From Elusimicrobiota bacterium (lineage in GTDB: Bacteria; Elusimicrobiota; Elusimicrobia; UBA1565): a stretch of 13,468 bases of DNA. Where the stretch lies: NCBI GenBank assembly GCA_003450735.1, contig DMEZ01000054.1, positions 1 through 13,468 on the forward strand, written 5' to 3'. The notes under the pieces are model-generated. The model was not told where the DNA came from, made no database searches, and saw only the letters and a program-made list of their open reading frames with translations. Shown here one piece after another: positions 1 to 6,965 of the stretch. Positions within the stretch are counted from its first letter, which is position 1; the number at the start of each line of letters is the position of its first letter. The position numbers and the translations under genes were made by a program.

Positions 1-660
1 GACACCACCCCCACGGGGGCGCTGGGCAAGATCACGCAGATCACCTTCGGCGTGCTCGACCCGGGCAACACCACGACGAACCTCATGACCGCCAACGTGA
101 CGGGCGGCATCGGCCTGCACTCAGCCGACCTCCTGACCGACCTCAAGAGCGGCTACCTGCTCAAGGCCGACCCGCGCCAGCAGTTCTGGGCCCAGATGTT
201 CGGGGTGCTCGCGGGCTCCTGCTTCGTGGTGCCGGCCTACCGCATGCTCATCCCGACCGCCGACGTGCTGGGCAGCGACCGCTGGCCGGCGCCCGGCGCG
301 CAGACCTGGAAGGGCGTCGCCGAGCTTTTGGCCAAGGGCTTCAGCACCCTGCACCCGACCGCGCAGTGGGCGCTCTTCATCGGCGGGGCGCTGGGCATCG
401 GGCTCGTCCTGCTCGAGAAGGCCTTCCCCAAGCACCGCTGGCTGATCCCCTCGGCCGCGGGTTTGGGGCTCGCCTTCACGACGCCGGCCAACAACACCAT
501 CTCGATGTTCCTCGGAGCGGCCATCGCCCTGTGGCTTGAGAAGCGCGACGCCAAGGCGGCCGACCGGCTGATCGTCCCGGTCAGCTCCGGCTTCATCGCG
601 GGCGAGAGCCTCGTCGGCGTCCTGCTCGCGGCGCTGGTCGTGTTCGGCTTCATGCAGTAG
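1..660 (+). CDS. OPT-family oligopeptide transporter, C-terminal part (5' end outside window)
   Basis: The frame is open from base 1, so the gene starts upstream; 219 residues and the stop (658-660) are visible. OPT-family proteins are inner-membrane carriers that import small peptides or metal chelates. Family-like landmarks are TNLMTANVTGGIG and SADLLTDLKSGYLL near the visible N-terminus, followed by several hydrophobic segments (visible residues about 62-84, 124-142, 147-180, 198-217). The last two carry PSAAGLGLAFTTPANNTISM and SSGFIAGESLVGVLLAALVV, which match the end of bacterial OPT proteins. A GTG at 52 could be taken for a start, but the OPT-like sequence continues before it (GALGKITQITFGVLD), so it is internal. 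The rubrerythrin gene follows after 20 bp on the same strand and may be co-transcribed. The family call is firm; the substrate cannot be read from the sequence. Confidence 0.93.
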   Translation, partial: DTTPTGALGKITQITFGVLDPGNTTTNLMTANVTGGIGLHSADLLTDLKSGYLLKADPRQQFWAQMFGVLAGSCFVVPAYRMLIPTADVLGSDRWPAPGAQTWKGVAELLAKGFSTLHPTAQWALFIGGALGIGLVLLEKAFPKHRWLIPSAAGLGLAFTTPANNTISMFLGAAIALWLEKRDAKAADRLIVPVSSGFIAGESLVGVLLAALVVFGFMQ

Positions 661-680
661 AACCTCGGGAGGAGAAGGCT

Positions 681-1181
681 ATGGCAGACACGATGGAAGA
701 CCTGAAGAACGCGTTCGCGGGCGAGAGCCAGGCGAACCGGAAGTACCTCGCTTTCGCCAAGAAGGCCGACAAGGACGGCTTCCCCCAGGTCGCCCGCCTC
801 TTCCGGGCCGCCGCCGAGGCCGAGACGATCCACGCCCATGGCCACCTGCAGGCGATGGGCGGCATCGGAGCCACCGCCGAGAACCTGAAAGCCGCCGTGG
901 CCGGCGAGACCTACGAGTTCAAGGAGATGTACCCGCCGATGCTCGAGCGGGCCCAGCAGACCCAGCACCAGGCCAAGCGCATGTTCGCCTGGGCCGTGAA
1001 GGCCGAAGAGGTCCACGCGGATCTTTACCAGAAGGCGCTGGAAGCCGTGCAGGCGGGCAAGGACCTCGACGGGAAGGAAGTGTACCTCTGCCCGGTGTGC
1101 GGGCACGTGGAAGTCGGGCAGCCCAAGAGCAAGTGCCCCATCTGCGGGCTGCCGGCCGAGAAGTACCAGAAGATCGCCTAG
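681..1181 (+). CDS. Rubrerythrin (diiron ferritin-like domain plus rubredoxin domain)
   Basis: A 166-residue cytoplasmic non-haem iron protein. Members of this family act as peroxidases that reduce hydrogen peroxide to water in anaerobes and microaerophiles. The ferritin-like four-helix part spans about residues 1-125, with the expected diiron ligands: E15, the ExxH pair E48/H51, E76 and E79, and the second ExxH pair E109/H112. The C-terminal rubredoxin-like knuckles are CPVC (C137, C140) and CPIC (C152, C155), which bind a single iron. A strong Shine-Dalgarno, GGGAGGAG at 668-675, lies a few bases before the ATG. Length and both metal sites look complete. It follows the OPT gene by 20 bp and converges with the transglycosylase gene, its stop lying only 16 bp from that gene's stop. 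Nothing ties it to the secretion cluster to the right. Confidence 0.96.
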   Translation: MADTMEDLKNAFAGESQANRKYLAFAKKADKDGFPQVARLFRAAAEAETIHAHGHLQAMGGIGATAENLKAAVAGETYEFKEMYPPMLERAQQTQHQAKRMFAWAVKAEEVHADLYQKALEAVQAGKDLDGKEVYLCPVCGHVEVGQPKSKCPICGLPAEKYQKIA

Positions 1182-1197
1182 CCTTCAGGCGGACCTG

Positions 1198-2313
1198 CTA
1201 GAGCCCGGGGACGGTCTCGCCTTTCAGCAGCGAGTAGTAGATGAAGACCTTGCCGACGTAGGTCTTGGTCTCGGGGTAGTTCGGCACCCGGCCGAGCTTG
1301 CCCACGATGGTGGGCCCCGCGTTGTAGGCCGCGGTCGCGAGCACCGGGTCGTCGTCGAACTGCTTATAGAGGTCGCGGATCATGCGCGTCCCCCCGTCCA
1401 CGCTCTGGACGGGGCTGCGGGGGTCGACCTTGAGCGCGGCGGCCGTTCCCGGCATGAGCTGCATGAGGCCCTTGGCCCCGGCGGGGGAGGTGCGCATCGG
1501 GTCGCCCCAGGGATTCTCGGCGCGCATGTGGGCCTCGACGAGCTGTGGGTCCACCCCGTATTTCTTGGCCACCGTGTTGATCATGGAGCGGTACTGGGAG
1601 ATCTTGTCCCCCTCCTTGATGGGATGGATGTCCGAGGGCTTCACCGTCCCGTTGGCCACGGCCTTCGCCGCGTAATTCGTGACTTTCGGCGAGAGCGGCT
1701 TCTCGGCCGCCTGCGTCAGAGGCTTGCCCTCGCCTTTCCGGCCGAAGTCGCGCACCGGCTTCTGCTGGGAGTCCTTGGGGAGCTTCTCCCCCGCGACGGG
1801 GCCGGGGCTCTTCTGGGCTTTCCCCCCGTCGAAGCCCTCGAGCTTGCCTTTGAGCTTCTCGGCATCGCCCAGGCGCGCACCGGCGTCCTTCCTGCCGCCG
1901 GCGAGGTCCTTTCCGGCCTGATTCATCGCCTTCCCGCCCTTGTCGAAGTAGGCCGCCCGCGAGGCGTCGCTCGCTCCGGCCTCCTTCGGGGCCGAGGGGT
2001 TGAGCTCATGGAAGGCGTCCTTCTTGACCCCCTGCAGTTCCTTTTCCTGCAGGAGGTCGAAGACGCCCTGGGTCTTGGCGTCCTTGGACTTCTTCTTGAG
2101 CGCGTCGAGCTGGTTCTGCGCCTTCGCCGCGCCGGCGTCCCCCACGGCCTTAGTCACCGGGGCGGCTTTCTGGTCGAGCTTGTCCTGGTTCTCCTTGATC
2201 TTGGGCTGGGGGAGCACCTCGTCCTTGCCGGGCTTCGCACCGGGGGCGGACGCCTCCGCCGCGAGAGCCGCGCAAGGCAGGAGCAGGGCGAGCGCCGTCG
2301 TCAGGAGCCTCAT
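1198..2313 (-). CDS. Secreted SLT-type lytic transglycosylase with a long basic linker
   Basis: A 371-residue exported murein lytic transglycosylase, predicted to cleave the MurNAc-GlcNAc bond of peptidoglycan with formation of a 1,6-anhydro end. Residues 1-19 are a signal peptide (MRLL, hydrophobic core, ALAA), which fixes the start at 2313. Residues 22-235 are low-complexity, rich in Lys, Ala, Gly and Asp, and probably disordered. The SLT catalytic domain is about 238-365: by alignment to the family ES motif the catalytic acid is E266 (RAENP), followed by SPAGAKGLMQLMPGTAA (276-292) and TAAYNAGP (327-334). The usual Ser after the catalytic Glu is Asn here. A TTGACA-N17-TATTCT promoter sits directly upstream. 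The gene is divergent from the DUF3467 gene. A role in opening peptidoglycan for the neighbouring export machinery is possible but inferred only from position. Confidence 0.92.
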   Translation of the reverse strand: MRLLTTALALLLPCAALAAEASAPGAKPGKDEVLPQPKIKENQDKLDQKAAPVTKAVGDAGAAKAQNQLDALKKKSKDAKTQGVFDLLQEKELQGVKKDAFHELNPSAPKEAGASDASRAAYFDKGGKAMNQAGKDLAGGRKDAGARLGDAEKLKGKLEGFDGGKAQKSPGPVAGEKLPKDSQQKPVRDFGRKGEGKPLTQAAEKPLSPKVTNYAAKAVANGTVKPSDIHPIKEGDKISQYRSMINTVAKKYGVDPQLVEAHMRAENPWGDPMRTSPAGAKGLMQLMPGTAAALKVDPRSPVQSVDGGTRMIRDLYKQFDDDPVLATAAYNAGPTIVGKLGRVPNYPETKTYVGKVFIYYSLLKGETVPGL

Positions 2314-2319
2314 ATCCTG

Positions 2320-2348
2320 AGAATAAGACGCTCCCCGGACACTGTCAA
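2320..2348 (-). promoter_or_regulatory. Sigma70-like promoter of the lytic transglycosylase gene, predicted leaderless
   Basis: On the minus strand a perfect -35 TTGACA (2348-2343) is followed by a 17-base spacer and the -10 TATTCT (2325-2320, four of six consensus positions). Counting the usual distance from the -10 puts +1 at base 2313, which is the A of the ATG. The AGGA just before the ATG would then not be transcribed, so the message should have no 5' leader. The spacing and the perfect -35 make this one of the best promoter matches in the window. Confidence 0.7.
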
Positions 2349-2494
2349 GGGACTGGCGGGGGCGCGCGCGTAAATTCTTCTTAAAATGACCGCGCGACCC
2401 CCCGACTTGGCGCGAAACCGGTAGCGGGTAGGCTTCGGCGAGTCAAGCCGGCATGCATCCTTTCAATGCGGCGTTCTCGCACGTCGGCTCGGAG

Positions 2495-2523
2495 TTGAAA
2501 TCGCTGCCCCTGAATGATAATCT
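2495..2523 (+). promoter_or_regulatory. Sigma70-like promoter of the DUF3467 gene and probably the downstream genes, predicted leaderless
   Basis: The -35 is TTGAAA (2495-2500, five of six). Two -10 readings overlap: an extended -10, TGA-TAATCT (hexamer 2518-2523), with an ideal 17-base spacer, or GATAAT (2516-2521, five of six), with a 15-base spacer. They predict +1 at 2530 or 2528, so the ATG at 2530 would be at or within two bases of the 5' end. This agrees with the absence of any Shine-Dalgarno sequence before that ATG. The 216-bp gap to the divergent gene otherwise holds an AT-rich patch near 2371-2388 with no clear function. Confidence 0.62.
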
Positions 2524-2529
2524 GATTTC

Positions 2530-2868
2530 ATGAGCACGGAACCCGTTCCCCCCCAGCCCGGCAAGCCGATGGACCTGCGCGTCCAGTACAGCGACACGGC
2601 CGCGAAGTTCGCCGGCCAGGTCGTCGTCAAGGGTACGCGTGAGGAGGTCTTCCTGGAGTTCTCCGAGGGAGCCTTCGTCGACAGCAGGGACGGGAAAGCG
2701 GTCCTCCCGGTGCATTCCCGCATCGTGATGACGATCCAGGGCGCGAACCGCCTGCTGCAGGCGCTGGGGAAGGTCCTGGCCGACGCGGGCCGCGCGAACA
2801 CGGCGTCGAAGAAGGGCGAAGCCGGGGATAAAGGCGGCGGCATCAGGGCGTCCCTGCCCAAGATTTGA
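2530..2868 (+). CDS. Small DUF3467-like protein
   Basis: A 112-residue, soluble-looking protein without signal peptide or membrane segment. It resembles the DUF3467 family: RVQYSDTAAKFA (17-28), EEVFLEF (39-45 region), HSRIVMT (62-68) and the helix ANRLLQALGKVL (72-83). The function of that family is not established. The last 25 residues are Gly/Lys-rich and probably flexible. No Shine-Dalgarno precedes the ATG; the promoter placement suggests a leaderless transcript. It lies 56 bp before the GAF-HlyD gene on the same strand with no visible terminator between, so it is probably the first gene of that transcript. Whether it takes part in secretion is unknown. Confidence 0.8.
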   Translation: MSTEPVPPQPGKPMDLRVQYSDTAAKFAGQVVVKGTREEVFLEFSEGAFVDSRDGKAVLPVHSRIVMTIQGANRLLQALGKVLADAGRANTASKKGEAGDKGGGIRASLPKI

Positions 2869-2924
2869 GCTCCGTTTGCGGAAGACGCCCCGCGGCCGCA
2901 GACGCCGCCAGTTCTGGATAGACG

Positions 2925-4745
2925 ATGGACCCCCTGAAGATCAGCGCCGACCTTTCCGCGCTCGCCGAGGCGCCTGCCTCGCGGGGAGCCGTGGACGTGC
3001 GGTTCGCCGTTTACCTCCGAGACCTTCTGAACGCCGTGGCGGTCCTGGTATACGAGCCGGGGCCGGGAGCCAAGGCCGTTCTCCTAGATCAAGCATGGGG
3101 AGAAGGCGCTGAGCGCGCGCCGGAGCGGGCCCGGCAGGTCCAAGGGATCGTCGAAGCCCGGCTGGGCTCCAGCGACGCGCTCATCCAGGAAATGCCGGGC
3201 GACTCCGGCCTGAAGACCTTCATCCTCTGCGTACCGGTAGTGCGGGAAGGCCGCGTTAAGGCCTGCCTCGCGGCGGTTCTGGCCGCCCAGAGCCGGGAGG
3301 CTCTCTCCCCCTTCGTCGTCATCCTCCAGGCCGCGGCGGGCACCCTCAGCTACCGCTTCGAGCGGCGGGAGCGTTCCGAACTGTCGTGGGCGCTCGACCA
3401 AATCACGGCGCTGATGGAGATCCTCTCGCTCGCCGCCGCCTGCGAGGACTTCCCGAAGGGGGCCCGGACGCTGGCGGACGCCTTGGCGCGGCACCTGGGG
3501 TGCCAGCGCGCCTGCATCGGCGTCCAGAAGCGCGGGGCCGTGTCGCTCGCGGCCGTCTCCGGCTCGGAGGCCTTTGATAAGCGCGGGACGACGGCGCTGG
3601 CCCTCGAGGCGGCCATGCGCGAGGCCCTGCTCCGCAGGGAGACCGTCGTCTGGCCCCGCGAGGGCGGCGTTGGCGACGCCGGGGACGCCGCCCACCACGA
3701 GCTCGGCCGCCTGCTGGACGTCGAGCGGGTGGTCACCGTGCCGCTGCAGGACGCGGAGGGCCGCCACGAAGCCGCCGTCTCCTTCCTATGGCCCCGCGGG
3801 GCCGGCCCCGACGCCAAGACCCTACGATTCATCGCGTCCGCCCGCCCTCATCTCGGGGCCCAGGTCTCCCTGCTCCGCCGGGCCTCCCCGGGCTTCCTCG
3901 AGCGGGCCCGGCGCCGGGCCTGGGTACGCCTCGGCCAGGACGCCCGCCGGGCCGTCCTCGCCGCGGCGGCGGCCCTGCTCCTGCTCATGGCCTGGCCCTT
4001 CTCCCACCGCATCCGGGCCTCGACGCGCATCCAGCCCGACGTCAAGCGCGTCGTGGCGGCGCCCTTCGACGGCATCCTGAAGAGATCGTTCGTGGACCCG
4101 GGGCAGGCCGTCGACGCCGGCGCCCTGCTCGCCCGGATGGACGACAAGGAACTGGCCTGGAAGCAGGCCGAACTCATCGCGGTCCGCGACCGCGCCTCGA
4201 CCCAGCGCGACCAGACCCTCGCCGACCAGAGCGTGGAGTACGCGGTCTCCCGGATGGCGGACTTCGACTCGGAGAGCGTCGGGCTGGAGCTCGCGGCCAT
4301 CGAGGAGAAGATCAAGAACCTCGAGCTTCGCGCCCCCATCCCCGGCGTGGTGCTCCTGGGAGACCTCCGCAAATACGAGGGCATCCCGGTCGCCAAGGGC
4401 CAGGTGCTCTTCGAGGTGGCGCCCCTGGACAGGATGCGGGCGGAGCTGGAGATCGATTCCGACGACATCTCCCACGTGTCCGCGGGCATGCCGGTCTCCT
4501 TGAGGCTCGACTCCCTGCCCGGCCGGACGTGGCGCGGACGCCTCGAGCGCATCGACCCGCAGTCGGAGGCCCGGGGCGGGAGCAGCGTCTTCGTGGCGGA
4601 GGCCTCCCTACTCGACGCCGAGGGGGACGCCAGCCTGCGCCCCGGGATGAAGGGGCGCGCCTCGATCTTCGGCCGCCGCAGGCCGCTGTTCTGGATCCTG
4701 TTCCACCGGCTCTGGGAGGTCCTCGGCCTCCTGCTGTTCTGGTGA
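2925..4745 (+). CDS. GAF-like domain / HlyD-type membrane-fusion protein
   Basis: A 606-residue inner-membrane protein with an unusual layout. Residues about 25-145 and 155-318 look like two GAF-type sensory domains: alternating strands and helices, with TFILCVPVVREGRVKACLAAV in the first and VVTVPLQDAEGRHEAAVSFLW in the second. One membrane segment follows (about 341-358), with Arg-rich sequence before it, so the GAF half should be cytoplasmic. Residues 372-585 form a periplasmic adaptor. The two lipoyl-like halves are VVAAPFDGILKRSFVDPGQ (376-394) and LRAPIPGVVLLGD (468-480), separated by a short helical hairpin (about 408-465), and a beta-barrel-like part follows (503-583). The C-terminus is hydrophobic (588-606). 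Such adaptors link inner-membrane exporters to TolC-like channels. The start has only a weak GGA 7 bases upstream. The M50-HlyD gene follows after 21 bp. The adaptor half is secure; the GAF assignment is probable and no ligand is visible. Confidence 0.85.
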   Translation: MDPLKISADLSALAEAPASRGAVDVRFAVYLRDLLNAVAVLVYEPGPGAKAVLLDQAWGEGAERAPERARQVQGIVEARLGSSDALIQEMPGDSGLKTFILCVPVVREGRVKACLAAVLAAQSREALSPFVVILQAAAGTLSYRFERRERSELSWALDQITALMEILSLAAACEDFPKGARTLADALARHLGCQRACIGVQKRGAVSLAAVSGSEAFDKRGTTALALEAAMREALLRRETVVWPREGGVGDAGDAAHHELGRLLDVERVVTVPLQDAEGRHEAAVSFLWPRGAGPDAKTLRFIASARPHLGAQVSLLRRASPGFLERARRRAWVRLGQDARRAVLAAAAALLLLMAWPFSHRIRASTRIQPDVKRVVAAPFDGILKRSFVDPGQAVDAGALLARMDDKELAWKQAELIAVRDRASTQRDQTLADQSVEYAVSRMADFDSESVGLELAAIEEKIKNLELRAPIPGVVLLGDLRKYEGIPVAKGQVLFEVAPLDRMRAELEIDSDDISHVSAGMPVSLRLDSLPGRTWRGRLERIDPQSEARGGSSVFVAEASLLDAEGDASLRPGMKGRASIFGRRRPLFWILFHRLWEVLGLLLFW

Positions 4746-4766
4746 GTCCCGGCGCCGGCACCGTCC

Positions 4767-6965
4767 ATGGATGAGACCGTCGACCCGTCGGTAAGGATGC
4801 TCGAGGGCGCCCGCCCCCGGCTCCGCGACGGTCTCCGCTTCTCCTTCCAGGAGTTCGGCGGCGTGCGCTGGGCGATGATCGAGGATCCCCTCACCTCCCG
4901 GCACTACCGGGTCGGCCTGCCGGAGTACTTCCTCATCCGCCAGCTCGACGGGAAATCCACGTGGGCCGAGGCCTTCGCCCGGGCCTGCGGGCTGTGCGGC
5001 CGGGATGCGCTGAGCGAGGCGGATGCGGTGCGCCTGCTCTCCTGGCTCTCCGAGACGGGGCTCGCGTCCTTCGGCCAGGCCGCACCCACGTCCGACTCCC
5101 CCCGGGAACCCGGCCCCGACGACCCTCTCCGTCAACTGCCGAAGTTCCTGAACCTGCTCTTCTTCCGCCTCCCCCTGGGCCGGCCGGACCCGTTCTTCGC
5201 GTGGGCGGCCCCCCGGCTGGGCTGGGCGTGCGGCGCGGCGGGGCTCGTCCTGTGGTCGGCGGCGGTCCTTGCGGGGCTGCTCACCGTGGCGTCGAAGTGG
5301 GACCTGTTCGTGCACGACGCGGAGGGCGTCCTGGGCAGCTTCAACTGGCTCTGGCTCGGCTTGGCCTGGCTCCTCCTCAAGTGCCTGCACGAGTTCTGGC
5401 ACGGCGTGGTCTGCCGCCACTACGGCGGGACGGTGCGCGAGGTCGGCATCTTCTTCATCGTGTTCGTGCCGCTGGGCTACGTGGACGCGACCTCGAGCTG
5501 GAGCTTCCCAGGCAAGTGGCGCCGCATCCATGTGGCCCTGGCCGGGGTCGGCATCGAGCTCTTCGCGGCCGCCCTCGCCGCCCTCCTCTGGGGCCTCCTC
5601 GACGAGGGGGTGGCGCGCTCGATGGCCTACAACGTCGTCATCATGGCGGGCGTCACGACCCTGCTCTTCAACGCCAACCCCCTGATGCGCTTCGACGGCT
5701 ACTATGTCCTCTCGGACCTCCTCGAGATCCCCAACCTGTACTCGAACGGAGCGCGCCACCTGGCCTCCTTGGCTCAGCGCTACCTGCTGGGCCTGCGCAG
5801 CGCGGCCGCGCCGGACCTGCGCGACCGGGAGGCCGCGATCACCCTGGCCTACGGCGTCTGCTCGCTGGCGTGGAGGGCCCTCATCTACGCGAGCCTCTTC
5901 AGCGCGGCGAGCGTCCTCTTCCGCGGCGCGGGCCTGACGCTGGCGTGCGTGGCCGTGCTGGCCATGATCGTGCCGCCGGCGGCCCGCTTCTACCGGTACC
6001 TCCGGGACGGAGGCGGGCTGGAAGCCCCCTCCCCCAAGGTCTACGTCCCTCGCTTGGCTCTGGCCGTCGCGGGACTGGCCTTCGTCTTGCTGGCCCCCCT
6101 GAAGCCTCTCGTGAAGGCGCCCGCGGTCCTGCAGATCCAGGACCACCACGTCCTCCGGGCCGAGTGCCCCGGCTTTGTGAGAACGGTGCTCGTGCGCGAC
6201 AACGAGCGCGTGAAGGCCGGCCAACTCCTGGTCGAGCTGGAGAACCCCGACGAGGCGCTGGTTTTGCGCAAGCTGAAGGCCCGGGTCAGCCGCCAGGAGG
6301 TGAAGACCCGGCACGCCTACTCCAAGCGGGAAATCGCGGCCATGAAAGGCGAGATGGCCGCCCTGGAGGCCTTCCAGGCCCAACTGGCGGAGAAGGAGGC
6401 CTACCTGGCCACCCTCCGCGTGAGCGCTCCCGCGGACGGGGTCGTGATCGCCCCCCGCATCGCTGAGCTCCCGGGGCGCTACCTGCGCACCGGCGAGGAC
6501 ATCGTCGGCGTTGGCGTCCTGCCCGCCCGGGAGGTCCGGGCGGCCGTGCCGCAGGGCGAAGTCGAGCACTTCCGCGCCCAGGTGGGGCTGCCGGTCCGGG
6601 TCAAGGTGGCGGGGCGCTCGGGCGCCCGTGAGGCTGTCCTGGAGAGCGTATCCCCCCGGGCCGCGCGGGACATCCCGCACGCGGCGCTGAGCTCGCTGGC
6701 CGGAGGCCCCCTCCCGGTCGTCCGTCGCCGCGAGGCTTCGCCCCGCCGTTCCTACGCGCCGGAAGGAGATTTCGAGCTCATCGCCCCCGTCTTCGTCGCA
6801 AAAGCCCGGCTGGGCGGGGACGCCCCCGAGGGCCTGGCGGCCGGCGAGAGGGCCTTCGTCCGATTCCGCAGCCGCCTGGGGCTCCCCCTCTGGAAGCGGC
6901 TCTACCAGGCGGTCGAGCGGCGCATCGGATACCTTCGGGACAGGCGCGCCGCTACGGGCGCTTAG
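4767..6965 (+). CDS. PqqD-like / M50 metalloprotease / HlyD fusion protein
   Basis: A 732-residue polytopic inner-membrane protein. Residues about 40-105 resemble a PqqD-like winged helix (HYRVGLPEYFLIRQLDG). Residues about 150-450 form an M50 (site-2-protease-like) core with several membrane helices. It keeps the zinc motif HEFWH (H208, E209, H212) and a second motif NANPLMRFDGYY (302-313), where D310 is the expected third zinc ligand, so the active site looks intact. Residues about 460-705 are an HlyD-type adaptor: a lipoyl half (462-492, ECPGFVRTVLVRDNERVKAG), a coiled-coil hairpin (about 496-547), the second half (RVSAPADGVVIAP, 551-563) and a barrel region. This family architecture is known, but its substrate is not. 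The ATG has no clear Shine-Dalgarno and lies 21 bp after the GAF-HlyD stop, suggesting translational coupling. Its stop overlaps the convergent adaptor gene by 14 bp. Confidence 0.92.
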   Translation: MDETVDPSVRMLEGARPRLRDGLRFSFQEFGGVRWAMIEDPLTSRHYRVGLPEYFLIRQLDGKSTWAEAFARACGLCGRDALSEADAVRLLSWLSETGLASFGQAAPTSDSPREPGPDDPLRQLPKFLNLLFFRLPLGRPDPFFAWAAPRLGWACGAAGLVLWSAAVLAGLLTVASKWDLFVHDAEGVLGSFNWLWLGLAWLLLKCLHEFWHGVVCRHYGGTVREVGIFFIVFVPLGYVDATSSWSFPGKWRRIHVALAGVGIELFAAALAALLWGLLDEGVARSMAYNVVIMAGVTTLLFNANPLMRFDGYYVLSDLLEIPNLYSNGARHLASLAQRYLLGLRSAAAPDLRDREAAITLAYGVCSLAWRALIYASLFSAASVLFRGAGLTLACVAVLAMIVPPAARFYRYLRDGGGLEAPSPKVYVPRLALAVAGLAFVLLAPLKPLVKAPAVLQIQDHHVLRAECPGFVRTVLVRDNERVKAGQLLVELENPDEALVLRKLKARVSRQEVKTRHAYSKREIAAMKGEMAALEAFQAQLAEKEAYLATLRVSAPADGVVIAPRIAELPGRYLRTGEDIVGVGVLPAREVRAAVPQGEVEHFRAQVGLPVRVKVAGRSGAREAVLESVSPRAARDIPHAALSSLAGGPLPVVRRREASPRRSYAPEGDFELIAPVFVAKARLGGDAPEGLAAGERAFVRFRSRLGLPLWKRLYQAVERRIGYLRDRRAATGA
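6952..6965. other. Tail-to-tail overlap of two convergent genes
   Basis: The last codons and stop of the M50-HlyD gene (TAG 6963-6965, plus strand) lie inside the last codons of the HlyD adaptor gene (stop at 6952-6954, minus strand). There is no room for an intergenic terminator, and I see no strong hairpin with a T-run nearby, so transcripts from the two operons probably run into each other. Confidence 0.95.

Noticed and set aside
1182..1197. Possible shared terminator between the convergent rubrerythrin and transglycosylase genes (CAGG-CGGA-CCTG).
   Set aside because: The stem is only four base pairs and no T-run follows on either strand, so I do not call it.
2386..2424. A 12-codon ORF (ATG at 2386, TAG at 2422) after an AT-rich patch in the divergent intergenic region, possibly a leader peptide.
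   Set aside because: There is only a weak -10-like TAAATT with no matching -35, no Shine-Dalgarno, and no attenuator-like codon run. Chance is the simplest explanation.
4608..6680. A 690-codon open frame on the minus strand opposite the M50-HlyD gene.
   Set aside because: Its product is Arg/Gly/Glu/His-rich low-complexity sequence without recognisable domains, while the plus strand encodes a clear M50-HlyD protein. Long antisense frames are expected at this GC content.
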